From positions 1 to 64,000 of the forward strand of contig WGOB01000017.1 of the NCBI GenBank assembly GCA_016124255.1: a stretch of DNA of 64,000 bases, given 5' to 3'. A model generated the notes under the pieces. It did no database searches and was not told the DNA's origin. It was given only the letters and a program-made list of their open reading frames with translations. Made by a program: the position numbers and the translations under genes. Position 1 is the stretch's first letter. Every line of letters starts with the position of its first letter. Source of the DNA: Alphaproteobacteria bacterium (GTDB taxonomy: Bacteria; Pseudomonadota; Alphaproteobacteria; Caulobacterales; Aquidulcibacteraceae). Positions 40,722 to 50,044 of this stretch are shown here, piece by piece.

Positions 40722-40920
40722 CGATTTGCTCCGTTCTGGGTTGGACCATCGGGAGCGACGATGTGCTGCGGCGCAATCAAGCGTCTGAGCCGAGCCGACA
40801 CCGGGACATCCCGATGCGGTCCGACATCACAACGCCGCCTAAGAAGGAGGCGATGTCAGAGGGGCCCGGCCCGCACCCCTCAAATGGACGGCGGCGCGCC
40901 GAGGTCAAGAGGCGCCCACG

Positions 40921-40968
40921 CCAAAAATGCGCACCGCCAAAAATGCGCACCGCCAAAAATGCGCGCCA
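40921..40968. repeat. 16-bp tandem repeat, ~3 copies
   Basis: ccaaaaatgcgcaccg x2 then ccaaaaatgcgcgcca. Confidence 0.85.
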
Positions 40969-41097
40969 TTGAGACGCTCAATCCCCACTTCGACACAAAA
41001 CGGGTGCTGATGCGTGCCTGGGACCTTGCTGATCCTTGCCCGCGTGCGCGCGCGGAGCCACGACGAGGGAGCGGGAATCGGCTGCGGTGGAGAGACG

Positions 41098-41481
41098 ATG
41101 AGCGACTTGGAAGCGAACAAGCGGAATGTGAGGGCGTTCTACGAACTCATGTTCAACGCATGCAGGCCCCGGGAGGCGATCGAGGCCTACGCTGGCGAGG
41201 TGTATATCCAGCACAATCCTCACGTCGCCGACGGCAAGGAGGGCTTCATCGCCTATTTCGAACGTATGGCCGCCGAGTATCCCGGCAAACGGGTCGACAT
41301 TAAGCGCGCATTCGCGGAAGGCGACTACGTGATCCTCCACTGCCATCAGGTTTGGCCTGGCGGATTGGAATATGCCGGGATCGACATCTTCCGCTTGGAC
41401 GGCGAAGGCAAGATCGTCGAGCACTGGGACGTGCTCCAGGAGACGCCGACCGCGAGCGCCAACACCAACGGCATGTTCTGA
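41098..41481 (+). CDS. SnoaL-like / NTF2-fold protein
   Basis: NVRAFYELMFNACRPREAIEAYAGEVYIQHNPHVADGKEGFIAYFERM...GGLEYAGIDIFRLDGEGKIVEHWDVLQ. Confidence 0.88.
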   Translation: MSDLEANKRNVRAFYELMFNACRPREAIEAYAGEVYIQHNPHVADGKEGFIAYFERMAAEYPGKRVDIKRAFAEGDYVILHCHQVWPGGLEYAGIDIFRLDGEGKIVEHWDVLQETPTASANTNGMF

Positions 41482-41544
41482 AGCCGCCGCTGGCGAAGGC
41501 GCCCCGCTTCCGGGCGAAGCCTCGATATCTATCGCGTCGGCGCG

Positions 41545-42213
41545 TCATTTCAGGTAGCCGCCCACATAGAGCGTCGCCTCCTCATCGGAGAGGATGGTCA
41601 GCGCATCGTTCGGCAGCGCCCGCGCCTGGATCGCGTCGACCGCCTCGATCGGCGCGGTCAGCCATTCGTCCCGCTCCGCTTCCGTCCGCAGGATCACGGG
41701 CATCGCCTTTGCGTGCACAGGGCGGACGAGATCATTCGGCGCCGTCGTCAGGATGCTGAACAGAGCATGCTCGCCGACATTGGGCGCAGACTTCGAGCCA
41801 TAGTCGCCGCGCCACGTGCGCCAGACGCCGGCGAACGCCAGCATGCCGCGATCCGGCGGCGCGAACCAGCGCAGCACTTTCGCCCCTTTTGGCGATGAAT
41901 CCTCATATTCGCTGAATGCAGTGAACGGCGCGATGCAGCGATGCGCCGGCCCCAGCACGCCGCGCCAGTGCGGGCTCGCAAGGTTGCGGATATTGGTGAC
42001 TGGCGCGCCGCCTGTTCGCGCCGGGCCGGGCAGCCCCCAGCGCATGCGCGCCCATTCAAGATCGCCGTTTGCGCCGCGCCGGATCACGGGACCGATGCTC
42101 TTCGGAAAGACTTCGAGGATGACGTTGAGGCGCGTGTCGCTCCATTCGTCGAAGCCGTAATAGTCGCGCTCGACGCCGGCTTTGCGGATGTCGGAGGCGT
42201 ATCGGTTGCACAT
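41545..42213 (-). CDS. SOS-response-associated (SRAP/YedK) protein
   Basis: N-terminal MCNRY (catalytic Cys2), MRWGLPGPA, RCIAPFTAFSEYE. Confidence 0.92.
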   Translation of the reverse strand: MCNRYASDIRKAGVERDYYGFDEWSDTRLNVILEVFPKSIGPVIRRGANGDLEWARMRWGLPGPARTGGAPVTNIRNLASPHWRGVLGPAHRCIAPFTAFSEYEDSSPKGAKVLRWFAPPDRGMLAFAGVWRTWRGDYGSKSAPNVGEHALFSILTTAPNDLVRPVHAKAMPVILRTEAERDEWLTAPIEAVDAIQARALPNDALTILSDEEATLYVGGYLK

Positions 42214-42323
42214 CGCGCCCACATAGGCGCACGCCGGCGTCGGCGTCCATCGTCCCGCGCGTGCGCGCCGCCTCTTGCGGGCGCGGTTGTTTTCCTCTCA
42301 GGTGCGGCGCAACGGAGGACTGC

Positions 42324-43352
42324 ATGAGCGAGATGAATCGGCGCTGGGTGCTGACGCGGCGTCCCGACGGCGCGTTGAAGGACAGCGATTTCGCCCGGGC
42401 CGACGAGCCGCTGCGCGACCTCGCCGACGGCGAGATGCGCGTGCGCGTAACGCATCTGTCGTTCGACCCGACGCAGCGCATCTGGATCAGCCAGGATTCC
42501 TATCTGCCTGCGGTCCCGATCGGCGCGGTCGTGCGCGCTGGCGCGATCGGGCAGGTCGTCGCCTCCAAGCACGCGGACTTCAAACCGGGCCAGATGGTGC
42601 AGGGCGCCTTCGGCTGGCAGGACTACGTGCAGTCCGCGGGCTTCACCGAGCTTGGCCCGATCACGCCGCTGCCCCCGGGCGTGACGCCCGAACAGGCGCT
42701 CGGCGTCATGGGGCTGACGAGCATCACGGCGTGGTTCGGCGTGCACGACCTCTTGAAGCCGCAGGCGGGCGAGACCGCGCTGGTCACCGGCGCGGCCGGC
42801 GCCACGGGCTCCGCGGCGGGACAGATCCTCAAGGCCGCCGGCGCCCGCGTGATCGGCGTCGCCGGCGGGCCGGATAAGACCCGCTGGGTCGTCGATGTCG
42901 CCGGCTTCGACGCCTGCATCGACTACAAGAACGAGGATGTCGCCGCCCGCATCGCCGCGCTCGCGCCGAAGGGCCTCGACATGATCTACGAGAATGTCGG
43001 CGGCCCGATCTTTGATGCAGCGCTTGCTCATCTCGCCATGAAGGCGCGCGTCGCGCTGTGCGGCGCGATCTCCGGCTACGACACCGGCGAAATCTATGGG
43101 CTCAAGAATTACATGAATCTCGTGATCCAGCGGGCCAAGATCGAAGGCTTCCTGGTGCTGGATTACTTCCCCCGCGTGGGCGAGGCGATCGCCGGGCTCG
43201 GCGCGCTCGCAGCGGCCGGCAAGCTCAAAGGCGAAGTCGATCTGCAGGAAGGGTTCGACAACATCCCCGCGACCCTGCGACGGTTGTTCGAGGGGCGGAA
43301 CTTCGGCAAGCAGCTCCTGAAGATCACGGATCCCCCGCTGCCGGCGGCTTAA
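42324..43352 (+). CDS. NADP-dependent MDR oxidoreductase
   Basis: VTHLSFDPTQRIWISQ; VMGLTSITAWFGVHDLLKPQAGETALVTGAAGATGSAAGQI; GLDMIYENVGGPIFD. Confidence 0.93.
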   Translation: MSEMNRRWVLTRRPDGALKDSDFARADEPLRDLADGEMRVRVTHLSFDPTQRIWISQDSYLPAVPIGAVVRAGAIGQVVASKHADFKPGQMVQGAFGWQDYVQSAGFTELGPITPLPPGVTPEQALGVMGLTSITAWFGVHDLLKPQAGETALVTGAAGATGSAAGQILKAAGARVIGVAGGPDKTRWVVDVAGFDACIDYKNEDVAARIAALAPKGLDMIYENVGGPIFDAALAHLAMKARVALCGAISGYDTGEIYGLKNYMNLVIQRAKIEGFLVLDYFPRVGEAIAGLGALAAAGKLKGEVDLQEGFDNIPATLRRLFEGRNFGKQLLKITDPPLPAA

Positions 43353-43461
43353 GGCGTCTGGCGCGCCATGACGTCGACGGACCCTTGCCCGAAGCGCGTT
43401 CGTACCCGCACTATGGCGGTGGACGGCGTCCGGCTCACGAGGCGCCGCACGGGAGACGCGT

Positions 43462-44928
43462 ATGGCGGAGGCGATCCAGGGCGCGGGCGAAGCGCGCGCT
43501 GCGAAGAGGGACGCGCCCTCGCTTTGGACTAAGCTCGCCTACGGCTACGGGGCCGCCGCCTACGGCGTGAAGGACAACGGGTTCAGCTATTTCCTGCTGT
43601 TGTTCTACAGCCAGGTGATCGGGCTCGACGCGCGCCTGGTGGGCCTGGCGATCACGACCGCCCTGGTGCTGGACGCGATCAGCGATCCCGTGGTCGGCTA
43701 TTGGTCCGACAACCTCCGTTCCAAATGGGGCCGCCGGCATCCCTTCATGTACGCCTCCGCGCTCCCGGTCGCGGCCAGCTACTTCCTGATCTGGTCGCCG
43801 CCCGAGGGATGGTCGCAGGCGGCGCTGTTCTGGTACCTCCTGGCGCTTGCGGTGCTCATCCGCACCTTCATCACCTTCTACGAAACGCCGAGCACCGCGC
43901 TCATCCCCGAGCTGTCCAGCAATTACGATGAGCGCAGCGCGCTCTCGTCGTTCCGGCTCTTCTTCGCCTGGACTGTCGGCAACGCGATGACGGTGATCAC
44001 CTTCCTGGTGATCTTCCCGATGTTCGTCACCGAAACCATTCCGAACGGGCAGTTCAACCGCGACTCCTACGAAGTCTATGGCACGGTCGCGGCCGTGCTG
44101 ATCGTCACCGCGATCCTGATCTCGGCGCTCGGCACGCACGCGCGCGTGGCGCATCTGCGCCCGCCGCCGCCGAAGCGGCGGATCACGCTCGGGCTCGTCT
44201 TCAAGGAGATGTTCGAGACGCTGGCGAACCGGTCCTTCATTGCGCTCTTCGGCGCGGCGATGTTCGGGGCGGTGGCGGCCGGGCTCTCCGCGGCGCTCGC
44301 CTTCTACGTGCTTACGTACTTCTGGGGGTTCGATTCCAACCAGACCGGCCTCATCACGATGGGCGTCTTCCTCTCCGCCATCATCGGCACGGTGATGGCG
44401 CCGATCGTGACCAAGACCATCGGCAAGAAGCGCGGCGCGATCATCGTCGGGCTGATCGCCTTCGTCGGCTCGCCGCTGCCGATCGCGCTCAAGCTGTTCG
44501 GGCTCCTGCCGGACGATCCGACCTTCATCTTCTGGTTCGTGTTCATCGCCGGCACGCTCGATGTCGGCCTCATCATCTGCTTCCAGACGCTGTTCGTTTC
44601 GATGGTGGCGGATCTTGTGGAGCAGGCTGAGGTGAAGACCGGGCGCCGTTCAGAAGGCGTTTTCTTCGCAGCGGTGACGTTTATCCGCAAGATGGTGCAG
44701 GGCGTCGGCGTGATGGCCGCGGGCGTGGTGCTGGCCTTGGCGGAATTCCCGGCCGGCGCCGCTCCCTCGCAAGTGAGCGATGAGACGCTGTGGCGTCTCG
44801 GCGCCTATTACGTGCCCTCGATCCTGGTGCTTTGGATGGCGATGATGGCGATCATCTCGACCTACAAGCTCGACCGCAAAGGCCACGAAGAGAACCTGCG
44901 CGCCCTGGCTGCGCGCGACGCCGGCTGA
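43462..44928 (+). CDS. MFS transporter, GPH-like (glycoside-pentoside-hexuronide type)
   Basis: LAYGYGAAAYGVKDNGFSYFLLLFYSQVIGLDARLVGLAITTALVLDAISDPVVGYWSDNLRSKWGRRHPFMYASALP. Confidence 0.93.
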   Translation: MAEAIQGAGEARAAKRDAPSLWTKLAYGYGAAAYGVKDNGFSYFLLLFYSQVIGLDARLVGLAITTALVLDAISDPVVGYWSDNLRSKWGRRHPFMYASALPVAASYFLIWSPPEGWSQAALFWYLLALAVLIRTFITFYETPSTALIPELSSNYDERSALSSFRLFFAWTVGNAMTVITFLVIFPMFVTETIPNGQFNRDSYEVYGTVAAVLIVTAILISALGTHARVAHLRPPPPKRRITLGLVFKEMFETLANRSFIALFGAAMFGAVAAGLSAALAFYVLTYFWGFDSNQTGLITMGVFLSAIIGTVMAPIVTKTIGKKRGAIIVGLIAFVGSPLPIALKLFGLLPDDPTFIFWFVFIAGTLDVGLIICFQTLFVSMVADLVEQAEVKTGRRSEGVFFAAVTFIRKMVQGVGVMAAGVVLALAEFPAGAAPSQVSDETLWRLGAYYVPSILVLWMAMMAIISTYKLDRKGHEENLRALAARDAG

Positions 44929-44936
44929 AGCGCGCG

Positions 44937-47183
44937 TCAGTCCGGAGACTTGTCTTCGAAGTCGATCGCCTCGATCAGCTTGGCGATATGCTGCGGCTTG
45001 CGCCCGTTGCGCAGATGCTCGCCCAGCGCCTTGGTGCTGAGCGCCGAGCGCCAATATTCATTGTGCGCGAACAATTTGCCGGTGCCGAGCCGGTCGACGT
45101 CCACGTCGAGCACGCCGCGCCCGAGATCGCCGCGGTCCGGGCCTCGGCGCGCTCTGCGCTCGTCGGCCGCCGATGCGATCGGGCCCCCGATCACGTCGCC
45201 GACCACGATCCAGCTTGCGGTCTTGAAGAAATGATTGGTCCACCGCACCGCCGCGAAAAGCGCTGAATGCACCGGTCGCGGCTGCCCATCCCAGCCGATG
45301 AACGTGAGCGCGCCGTTGCACGCATCCACCTCGCCGTCGGGCCCATGCAGCGTCGGCGGGCACGCCGCCAGCTTTCGCGCGCCCAGCTTTTCGCCGAGAT
45401 CGGCGCGGCTGTCGGCGAGCAGCAGCGAGGCGTGCGTCAGCGGCGATCCGAGCGTGATGAAGTCGCTGATCAGCCAATGTTTGCCCTCGGCGTGGCCGAA
45501 CGCGGTCTTTTCCAGCTCCATCGTGCGCAGCCGCCGGCTGAACCGCCGCTGGGCGATGCGCAGCGCCGCGCGCGCCTTCTCGCAGGAGTCTTCGTCATTG
45601 CAGCCGTTCAGCGCCTGCGCTGCGCGCTCCACGTCGTGCAGCGCGGCGGAGACCGGCTCGCCCGCGCGCATCACGTAGCTTCCGCTCTGGCGCGCCCAAT
45701 AATCCATCAGCAATTCGTAGCCGACCGCGGTGCCCAGGCTGTGCGCGACCACGATGATGCGGCTGTACCCGGCCTTGGGATCGTGCAGGCGGTCGAGAAG
45801 GTCGATCCCGGCTTTGCGGATCTGCTGGCGCGCTTCGATATGCTCGGGGTTGCGGCTGAAATAGCGCGCCGAATCCGCCATCACGGGAATGAGGAAGGCG
45901 CGCGCCGCCATGCGCGTCACGAAGATGCCGGCGAGGGCGACGACGACGAGCGTCACGCCCGATGCGTAGAGCGCCCACGACGCCTGCAATTGTTCCTTCT
46001 CAAGCGTGCCCGTCGCGTCGCCGCTATAGAGGCTGTTGAGGTGCCAATGCGCGACAACGCCGGACACCACGATCACGATCGTTGTCCAGAACAGGCGCGT
46101 CCACCAATGCCGCGCCGCGCCGATCCCGACATGAACGCCGAACGCCGACCAGAGAAATGCGAACGAAAAAAGCGCAAAGAAGACGTGCAGGGACCATCCG
46201 CCCGCATCGAAGCACGGCTGGCCGGCCTCGCAATGGAGGAACGTCTTCACCGGCACGATCCACCCGCTGAGCTCGCCGTACACCCAGAGGTTCTTCGCAT
46301 CGATGTCGCCGAGCAGCGCGATCACCAGCGCGGCGGCGCTGACGATGACCGCCAGCGTGGCGGCGGTGTTCAAATGGCGCAGCGTCAGCAAGAGCGCCGC
46401 GATGGCCGTCGCCAGCGTCAGCGGCAGCCGCAGATCGCCCCATTGCAGCAACGGCCCCTGGAAGATCAGCGTGGAGACGATTCCGACCGTGATCGCGAAG
46501 CCGACGCCGAGCAGAAGCGGCACCGCGCCCGATACCGAAGTCGCCGCCGCCTTGAGGCTGAGCAGCGTCGGCATGCGCGGCCGCGGTCTCACGCCGCCGA
46601 TGATCTCGTGCACGATGATGACGAGCGTGGCGGCCACGATCAGCCCCACCGTCGTCAGCATCAGAAGGTAGGTGACGTCCGTCGGCGTCGGGATCGGCAG
46701 CCCGAAGAACGCATCCCGCAGATCCGTGCGGCTCAGACCGTCCTGCGGCTGCGGCAGCAGCAGCGAGACGCCAAGCGAGAACAGGATGCACAGAAGGGTG
46801 ATGCTCTCCATGAAGCGGACCACCCATTGCCGCACCGGCAAGAGATTGCGCGGCGCGTCGCGGCGCGGGCGCGCCATCAGGTCGCGAAACCAGGTGAGGA
46901 AGTGCTCCAGGCGGTTCCCCGCCATGTAGTGCGCCCAATAATGCTCGAAGAAATCGACGCGCGGCGGCGGCTGCCCTGCTTCCGTCGTGATGCGCTGGAG
47001 ATCGGCGACGGCGAGGCGGGCGTCCGGCGCCGTCCATGTGCGCCCGCGCCCGTCCGCTTCCCATGTCGTGCGGGCGAGTTCCTGCACGTCCTCCATCGGG
47101 CGCTGCTGGCCCTGCCCGTGAATGAAGACCACGGCGATCCGGGGTTCCGATCCCTGCGCTTCAGGTCCCTGCGCGCCGCTCAT
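44937..47183 (-). CDS. Large multi-TM protein with split alpha/beta-hydrolase motifs
   Basis: N-term VVFIHGQGQQRPMEDVQELA; ~200-residue TM section; later IIVVAHSLGTAVGYELLMDYW (Ser nucleophile elbow). Confidence 0.75.
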   Translation of the reverse strand: MSGAQGPEAQGSEPRIAVVFIHGQGQQRPMEDVQELARTTWEADGRGRTWTAPDARLAVADLQRITTEAGQPPPRVDFFEHYWAHYMAGNRLEHFLTWFRDLMARPRRDAPRNLLPVRQWVVRFMESITLLCILFSLGVSLLLPQPQDGLSRTDLRDAFFGLPIPTPTDVTYLLMLTTVGLIVAATLVIIVHEIIGGVRPRPRMPTLLSLKAAATSVSGAVPLLLGVGFAITVGIVSTLIFQGPLLQWGDLRLPLTLATAIAALLLTLRHLNTAATLAVIVSAAALVIALLGDIDAKNLWVYGELSGWIVPVKTFLHCEAGQPCFDAGGWSLHVFFALFSFAFLWSAFGVHVGIGAARHWWTRLFWTTIVIVVSGVVAHWHLNSLYSGDATGTLEKEQLQASWALYASGVTLVVVALAGIFVTRMAARAFLIPVMADSARYFSRNPEHIEARQQIRKAGIDLLDRLHDPKAGYSRIIVVAHSLGTAVGYELLMDYWARQSGSYVMRAGEPVSAALHDVERAAQALNGCNDEDSCEKARAALRIAQRRFSRRLRTMELEKTAFGHAEGKHWLISDFITLGSPLTHASLLLADSRADLGEKLGARKLAACPPTLHGPDGEVDACNGALTFIGWDGQPRPVHSALFAAVRWTNHFFKTASWIVVGDVIGGPIASAADERRARRGPDRGDLGRGVLDVDVDRLGTGKLFAHNEYWRSALSTKALGEHLRNGRKPQHIAKLIEAIDFEDKSPD

Positions 47184-47225
47184 CCGTCTCTCCGTTGCAT
47201 CGCGCCGACGCGCCCGGCGCCGTAC

Positions 47226-48029
47226 TCATCCCGCGCAATAATTCTGCAGCACCGCCGCCCATGTATCTTCAAGGCATTGCGCGCCGTCGCTGTCTGCGGG
47301 GCAGGACGCGGGCGGTTGTCCCAGTTTGCGCAGGCCCGTCAGATGCGCGCGCACGATTGCGGGGCGAGACTGCAGGAACGCGTCGCGCGCGGCGGCGTCG
47401 GTCTCCCACACATCCATGCTGCAATATTCAAACGCCAGCGCCCGCACCGCCTCGCCGCGCAGCGCCAGATCGTCTGGTGCGGCCCCGGCGCGCGGCGTCG
47501 ACATGGGCGACAGCACCGCTTGCTCGTACTCCTGCGCACGGCCGGCGAGCGCGCGCCATTCTTCGGCGGTCACCTGATGGCCGCTCTCGATGCGCCGCGG
47601 CCGCAGCGTTTCCGTGTTCTCAAGAATGGCGACGCCGGTGAAGAGCCGCGCAAAGCTGTCGGCCGTGTCGCACGGGCCTTGCGCTTCGTTGCGGTGGTCA
47701 GCGCACAGCGCCTGTGCGCCTTGCGCCTGCATGCGCGCCTGCGTGAGGTCGCCGCGCATGAACCGCGTCGCGCTGCCCATCAGGTGCAGGCGGATGCGCG
47801 CAGCGGCCGCTTCTGCGTCGGAGGCGGCGAGTTTCTCCGCCTCTTCGCCGTCCGCTTTCGCGGCCGCGAGGCGCGGATCGCCCTCCGGCAGACGCGCGAC
47901 CGTCGCGTCGGTTGCGAAATACGTGCCGAAATGATCGCGCAAATGTTTCTCGCCCGCCGTCTCGCATCCGGCCAGCGCCAGGCAGAGCGCCGCCGCGCCG
48001 ATCGCGCTTGTGATCCGCATTCGTGTCAT
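47226..48029 (-). CDS. Lipoprotein, unknown function
   Basis: MTRMRITSAIGAAALCLALAGCETAGEKH lipobox; SD GGAGGAC upstream. Confidence 0.75.
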   Translation of the reverse strand: MTRMRITSAIGAAALCLALAGCETAGEKHLRDHFGTYFATDATVARLPEGDPRLAAAKADGEEAEKLAASDAEAAAARIRLHLMGSATRFMRGDLTQARMQAQGAQALCADHRNEAQGPCDTADSFARLFTGVAILENTETLRPRRIESGHQVTAEEWRALAGRAQEYEQAVLSPMSTPRAGAAPDDLALRGEAVRALAFEYCSMDVWETDAAARDAFLQSRPAIVRAHLTGLRKLGQPPASCPADSDGAQCLEDTWAAVLQNYCAG

Positions 48030-48042
48030 GTCTGTCCTCCGA

Positions 48043-50034
48043 TCAAGGATCGCTGTTGTTGGGAACGCCGTTTCCGCCGTCGCCGCCGTTCGGCGCGGGC
48101 GGCGGCGGATCGCCCGCAGGCGGCGCCGTGGCGCGCTGTTGCTGGCGCACATAGAGCGTATCGAGAAGCGGCTTCTGCTCGGGCACTTTGCCGGTTTCGA
48201 TCACCTGCGCGATCCAGGTCTTGTAGAGGAAGCGCCAATCCGCGTCGGAAAGGCGCACGGCGCTGTCAGCCGCCGCGGCGTTCAGCGCCTTGGCGAGATT
48301 CTGCGCCGCCTCGCGCCCTTCCTTGGTGAGCGCCTTGGCGGCGTTGCGGACTGCGGCGCGCGCCACCGTGCTTGCGGCGTCCGCCAGCGTTTCGCCGAAG
48401 AGCCGCAGGCCGGGCGTGCGCCGCTCGCCCGCCGCCGTCCACGCCGTCGCCGCGACTTCGAACAAGTCCGTCACCAGATGGATGGCGAGCGCCTGTTCGG
48501 CAGTCTCTTCGTCGATGGAGAACAGCACGCCCGGATTGGCCGCCGCCTCGCGCATCAGCGAAGAGATGACGCCCGTCCACATCGTCGGCGTCAGCAGCGC
48601 CGCGCCCGGCGCCGAGACGAGTTCAGCGACGTGCTTGGCGATGCGCTGCACCTCCGGGTTGGAGTCCTTGCCCGTGATCATACCCGGCGTTAGCGCCGCC
48701 TGCGTCGCGATCACCCGCACGACGTCGACCGCCTGTTCGCGGCTGAATAACCGCTCGAAGGGGTTCTTCGCCTGATCGCGCACGCCTGAAGAGAACCCGG
48801 TCAGGATGCTCGCCAGCACGTTCGCGCCGGCGATGTCCCACGGCTTCTGCTTCTCAGGGTCGTCGTCCAGCAAGAGCGCCGGCAGCCCGCCCGCGACCGC
48901 GTCGATCGCGGCGGCGGCGACTTGCGCGGCCACGTCGCGGTCATACGGCGGCAGCACGCCCTGCGCGCCCATCACCCGCGCCATCCCCGCAACGGCGTTG
49001 CGCACGATCTCGGTGCTCTCGGATCTGCCGCGCACGAACAGCTGCGGCTTTTCCGCCACCAGCGTCAGCATGTGCTCGGAGAGCTGCACGAAGCCCGGCC
49101 TGGAGAAGACGCGCAGCACATGCCCATCGAACTGGTCGCTGAGCGCCGCATCGATCAGCGTCTCCGTCACCGCGCCCAGCGTTTTTTCGGTCGCGAACGA
49201 GGCGCCGAGGAAACCCTTCTGGTGCCGGGCGACGACGCCGAGCGCCGCATGCGTCATCGGCGCCAGCAAATCGTCGCGGATGTTCTCGACACGGACCATC
49301 TTGTAGGCGTTCTGCGGATCGTCGATCGCCGCGTCGAGGCGCGTGCGCAACGGCTCGACGAGCGCGCGGCCGAGTTCCTGCAGACGCGGCTGATCCCAGA
49401 TCGCGTCGGCGTTCTCATCGATCACGCGCGCGCCCGCCGTCAGCATGATGGAGGCGGTGCGTTCCCAGAACGGTACGCGCAGGGGCCCCGGGTCATTCTC
49501 GTCCGGCAGCAATTCGACGATGTGGGTCAGAAAGCCCGAGATCAGTTTCTCGCCGGACTCGCTCGCCTTGAAGATGCGCGGGTTCGCCGCCGCCGTTTCG
49601 ATCGCGATGCCGAGCAGCCTGAGCCCCAGCCTCTGCTTGGGCGTGCGCGGCGCATTTTCCTTCCAATGCTTGATCACGGTGGCGGTCGGCGTGTCGAGCT
49701 TCAGCACTTTGGCGTCGCCGCCGCCTTCACGGGCGCGCACATAGAGCCCGCGCCCGAAATCCTCGATCGCGCGGCGCACCGAAGCCGGGCACTCCGCCTT
49801 CAGCCCGCTCACGTCGCCGAGGAACTGCCCCGCGGACGGCACCGCCGCGACGAGCTGCGCCTTGGTGCGTTCCGAGGCGAGCGCAAAGCGCGCGAAATCC
49901 ACATTCGGCGGATCGGCGAGCCGGATCGCGAGGTCGATGTCTTTTTCAAGCAACTCGCTCCGGCGCCAATCCTGGATCGCGCCGGCCACGCGAACGAGCT
50001 GCGTGATCGCGTAGACGATATCTTGTGCGGCCAC
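48043..50034 (-). CDS. Large (663 aa) predicted alpha-helical protein, unknown function
   Basis: GTG start with strong SD GAGGAGG overlapping the upstream TGA stop; VAAQDIVYAITQLVRVAGAIQDW...; Pro/Gly-rich C-terminus. Confidence 0.75.
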   Translation of the reverse strand: MAAQDIVYAITQLVRVAGAIQDWRRSELLEKDIDLAIRLADPPNVDFARFALASERTKAQLVAAVPSAGQFLGDVSGLKAECPASVRRAIEDFGRGLYVRAREGGGDAKVLKLDTPTATVIKHWKENAPRTPKQRLGLRLLGIAIETAAANPRIFKASESGEKLISGFLTHIVELLPDENDPGPLRVPFWERTASIMLTAGARVIDENADAIWDQPRLQELGRALVEPLRTRLDAAIDDPQNAYKMVRVENIRDDLLAPMTHAALGVVARHQKGFLGASFATEKTLGAVTETLIDAALSDQFDGHVLRVFSRPGFVQLSEHMLTLVAEKPQLFVRGRSESTEIVRNAVAGMARVMGAQGVLPPYDRDVAAQVAAAAIDAVAGGLPALLLDDDPEKQKPWDIAGANVLASILTGFSSGVRDQAKNPFERLFSREQAVDVVRVIATQAALTPGMITGKDSNPEVQRIAKHVAELVSAPGAALLTPTMWTGVISSLMREAAANPGVLFSIDEETAEQALAIHLVTDLFEVAATAWTAAGERRTPGLRLFGETLADAASTVARAAVRNAAKALTKEGREAAQNLAKALNAAAADSAVRLSDADWRFLYKTWIAQVIETGKVPEQKPLLDTLYVRQQQRATAPPAGDPPPPAPNGGDGGNGVPNNSDP

Positions 50035-50044
50035 GTCGACCTCC

